This document shows positions 5,040 through 6,598 of a DNA stretch of 6,598 nt, piece after piece. Below the pieces are notes generated by a model that saw only the letters and a list, made by a program, of their open reading frames with translations, had not been told where the DNA came from and made no database searches. Where the stretch lies: assembly GCA_029058705.1 (NCBI GenBank), contig JAIDXA010000027.1, positions 1 through 6,598 on the forward strand, in the 5' to 3' direction. The number at the start of each line of letters is the position of its first letter. Positions within the stretch are counted from its first letter, which is position 1. The stretch is from Paramuribaculum sp. (lineage in GTDB: Bacteria > Bacteroidota > Bacteroidia > Bacteroidales > Muribaculaceae). Made by a program: the position numbers and the translations under genes.

Positions 5040-6566
5040 ATGAAGAAGTCGACTATCTGGTTTCTCACAATAATAATGGCGGTTGCGTTTGTAGGTCTGT
5101 TATATGTGCAGATTGTCTATATGCACAATATGGTCAAGATGCGCAACGAGCAGTTTTCCGAGGGCGTAAAACGCAGTCTCTATGCAGTGTCGACGGCTCT
5201 TGAGCAGGAGGAAACACGCTATTTCCTCGAAGAAGATGTTGCGCAGATCCAGTCGTCTGTTCTGCCACGATATTCGACTCCGGGCGATAACCGTGCCGGT
5301 GTGAAATATTCATTTACGACTACAGAGGGAGTTACCGGAGACCTTACTTTAAAGGGCGATGCCGACAAACTGCAGCCTCAGTTGTCCGGATCGACATTGA
5401 TCGGAGGAAACCGATCGCTTCAGGATGTGATCCGCGGACAATATATCTATCAGCGAAGTCTGCTTGATGAGGTGATTTTGAATATCATCAGTCAGTCAAG
5501 CAACCGTCCGATCGAGGAAAGAGCTGATTCGGCTCTGGTTGCGTCGCTTCTGAAAACGGAATTGTCCAACAACGGACTGAATCTTCCATTTGAGTTTGCT
5601 GTTGTCAACCGCACGGGAGTTCCTGTTTATGAGTCGAAAGGTTTTGAGCCGGAAAAGTCAGGAGACAACAACATGTTTGTCCAGACTCTGTTTCCAAATG
5701 ATTCCAAAAACCGCATGAACTACATCAAGGTCTACTTTCCCGATAAAAGGGACTATATATACCATTCTGTAAAGTTCATGATCCCGTCGATGATATTTAC
5801 GGTCATTCTTCTCATAGTTTTTCTTTACACGATTATCGTGGCGTTCAGACAAAAAAAATTGACTGAAATGAAAAACGATTTCATCAACAATATGACCCAC
5901 GAGTTCAAGACTCCTATCTCGACAATCTCGCTTGCAGCACAGATGTTGAATGATAATGCGGTTCGCAAATCGCCGAAAATGCTTGAACATATATCAACAG
6001 TGATCAACGACGAGACAAAGCGACTTCGTTTTCAGGTCGAGAAAGTCCTGCAGATGTCAATGTTCGATAACAACAAGAACCCGACGCTCCGTCTGCAGGA
6101 AGTCGACGCGAATGTCGCTATTGCCAATATCCAGCATACGTTCAAGCTGAAGGTCGAAAAATATGGCGGCACTATCGCGGCTGACCTGAATGCCGACAAT
6201 GCTAACGTCTATGTCGATGAAATGCACTTCACGAATGTGATTTTCAATCTGCTGGATAATGCCGTCAAGTATCGCGACGAGGAGCGTCCGCTCAAACTCA
6301 AAATAACGACACGCAACATCTCTGACAGACAACTTGAGGTTACAGTTGCCGATAACGGTATCGGAATACGTAAGGATGATCTGAAGAAAGTTTTTGACAA
6401 ATTTTATCGTGTTTCGACCGGTAACCGTCACGACGTCAAAGGCTTCGGGCTCGGGTTGGCTTATGTCTACAAAATGGTGCGTGCTTTCGGAGGAGAGATA
6501 AGCGCCGAGAGCGAGCTTAAGAAAGGAACAAAATTTATTCTTATAATACCATTAACTAAAAATTGA
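5040..6566 (+). CDS. rprX: Membrane sensor histidine kinase, RprX-like
   Basis: This 508-residue protein has the layout of a classical two-component sensor. Transmembrane segments lie at about 7-28 and 246-268, and the roughly 215-residue region between them should face the periplasm. The cytoplasmic part has a HisKA domain with phospho-acceptor His287 in THEFKTP. The HATPase domain has an N box NLLDNAVKY (403-411), G1 DNGIGI (438-443), an F box FDKFYR (452-457) and G2 GFGLGL (468-473), so it should be catalytically competent. No HAMP domain is evident: TM2 is followed within about 20 residues by the H box. The opening MKKSTIW, the MVKMRNEQF segment and the partner regulator's first residues resemble Bacteroides RprX from memory, so the symbol is probable rather than certain. 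The start at 5040 places Lys-Lys before TM1; extending upstream to a TTG at 4953 would run through the leader hairpin and the P2 box. The stop is five bases from the next gene, indicating an operon. Confidence 0.93.
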   Translation: MKKSTIWFLTIIMAVAFVGLLYVQIVYMHNMVKMRNEQFSEGVKRSLYAVSTALEQEETRYFLEEDVAQIQSSVLPRYSTPGDNRAGVKYSFTTTEGVTGDLTLKGDADKLQPQLSGSTLIGGNRSLQDVIRGQYIYQRSLLDEVILNIISQSSNRPIEERADSALVASLLKTELSNNGLNLPFEFAVVNRTGVPVYESKGFEPEKSGDNNMFVQTLFPNDSKNRMNYIKVYFPDKRDYIYHSVKFMIPSMIFTVILLIVFLYTIIVAFRQKKLTEMKNDFINNMTHEFKTPISTISLAAQMLNDNAVRKSPKMLEHISTVINDETKRLRFQVEKVLQMSMFDNNKNPTLRLQEVDANVAIANIQHTFKLKVEKYGGTIAADLNADNANVYVDEMHFTNVIFNLLDNAVKYRDEERPLKLKITTRNISDRQLEVTVADNGIGIRKDDLKKVFDKFYRVSTGNRHDVKGFGLGLAYVYKMVRAFGGEISAESELKKGTKFILIIPLTKN

Positions 6567-6571
6567 TAATT

Positions 6572-6598
6572 ATGGAAGACCGATTGCGAATTCTACTA
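6572..6598 (+). CDS. rprY: Response regulator, 5' fragment (RprY-like), cut by the window end
   Basis: Only nine codons are present, reading MEDRLRILL. That is the polar start and first hydrophobic strand expected of a receiver domain, before the acidic pair would appear. The ATG lies five bases after the kinase stop (TAATT between), a spacing typical of a co-transcribed kinase/regulator pair. RprY-family OmpR-type regulators start very similarly, as far as I recall. Domain content beyond the first strand cannot be seen, so the family call rests on context. Confidence 0.65.

Noticed and set aside
1..6598. CRISPR arrays, insertion sequences, tRNA or rRNA genes
   Set aside because: No direct-repeat/spacer pattern, transposase-like frame, terminal repeats or cloverleaf/rRNA sequence was seen on either strand. 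The gaps are all under 250 bases and hold only the elements listed.

Overview
The window looks like Bacteroidales chromosome, possibly a Muribaculaceae-type genome with near-balanced GC. Three things point there. Start codons lack Shine-Dalgarno sequences and sit behind A/T-rich leaders. Promoter boxes match the Bacteroidetes form (TTG or TTTG about 20 bases before TAnnTTTG). The gene content also fits: a secreted 21-residue LRR protein, a long-form NhaA, and a histidine kinase resembling RprX of Bacteroides. The genus is inference; no marker gene is present to fix it.

All genes read on the + strand. Bases 18-1076 encode an exported leucine-rich repeat protein, followed by a clear intrinsic terminator (1123-1152). 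A perfect TAAATTTG promoter box (1233-1240) then leads into lepA (1287-3074), the ribosomal back-translocase EF4. A 232-base gap (3075-3306), full of stem-loops, separates lepA from nhaA, a Na+/H+ antiporter (3307-4800). A second 239-base gap (4801-5039) holds two candidate promoters, an imperfect inverted repeat and a strong leader hairpin. It precedes an RprX-like sensor histidine kinase (5040-6566). Five bases later the first nine codons of the partner response regulator begin (6572) and run off the window end.

The genes are ordinary families, but nhaA and the kinase/regulator pair may form a cation-stress neighbourhood: RprY-type regulators have been linked in Porphyromonas to the Na+-translocating NADH dehydrogenase. 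The least explained DNA is the nhaA leader. There one segment (3169-3177) can pair with either of two partners, giving mutually exclusive hairpins that look like an RNA switch or attenuator. The tandem-promoter and inverted-repeat region before the kinase is the second point of interest. No mobile element, CRISPR array, tRNA or rRNA was seen, and no gene-free stretch exceeds 300 bases.
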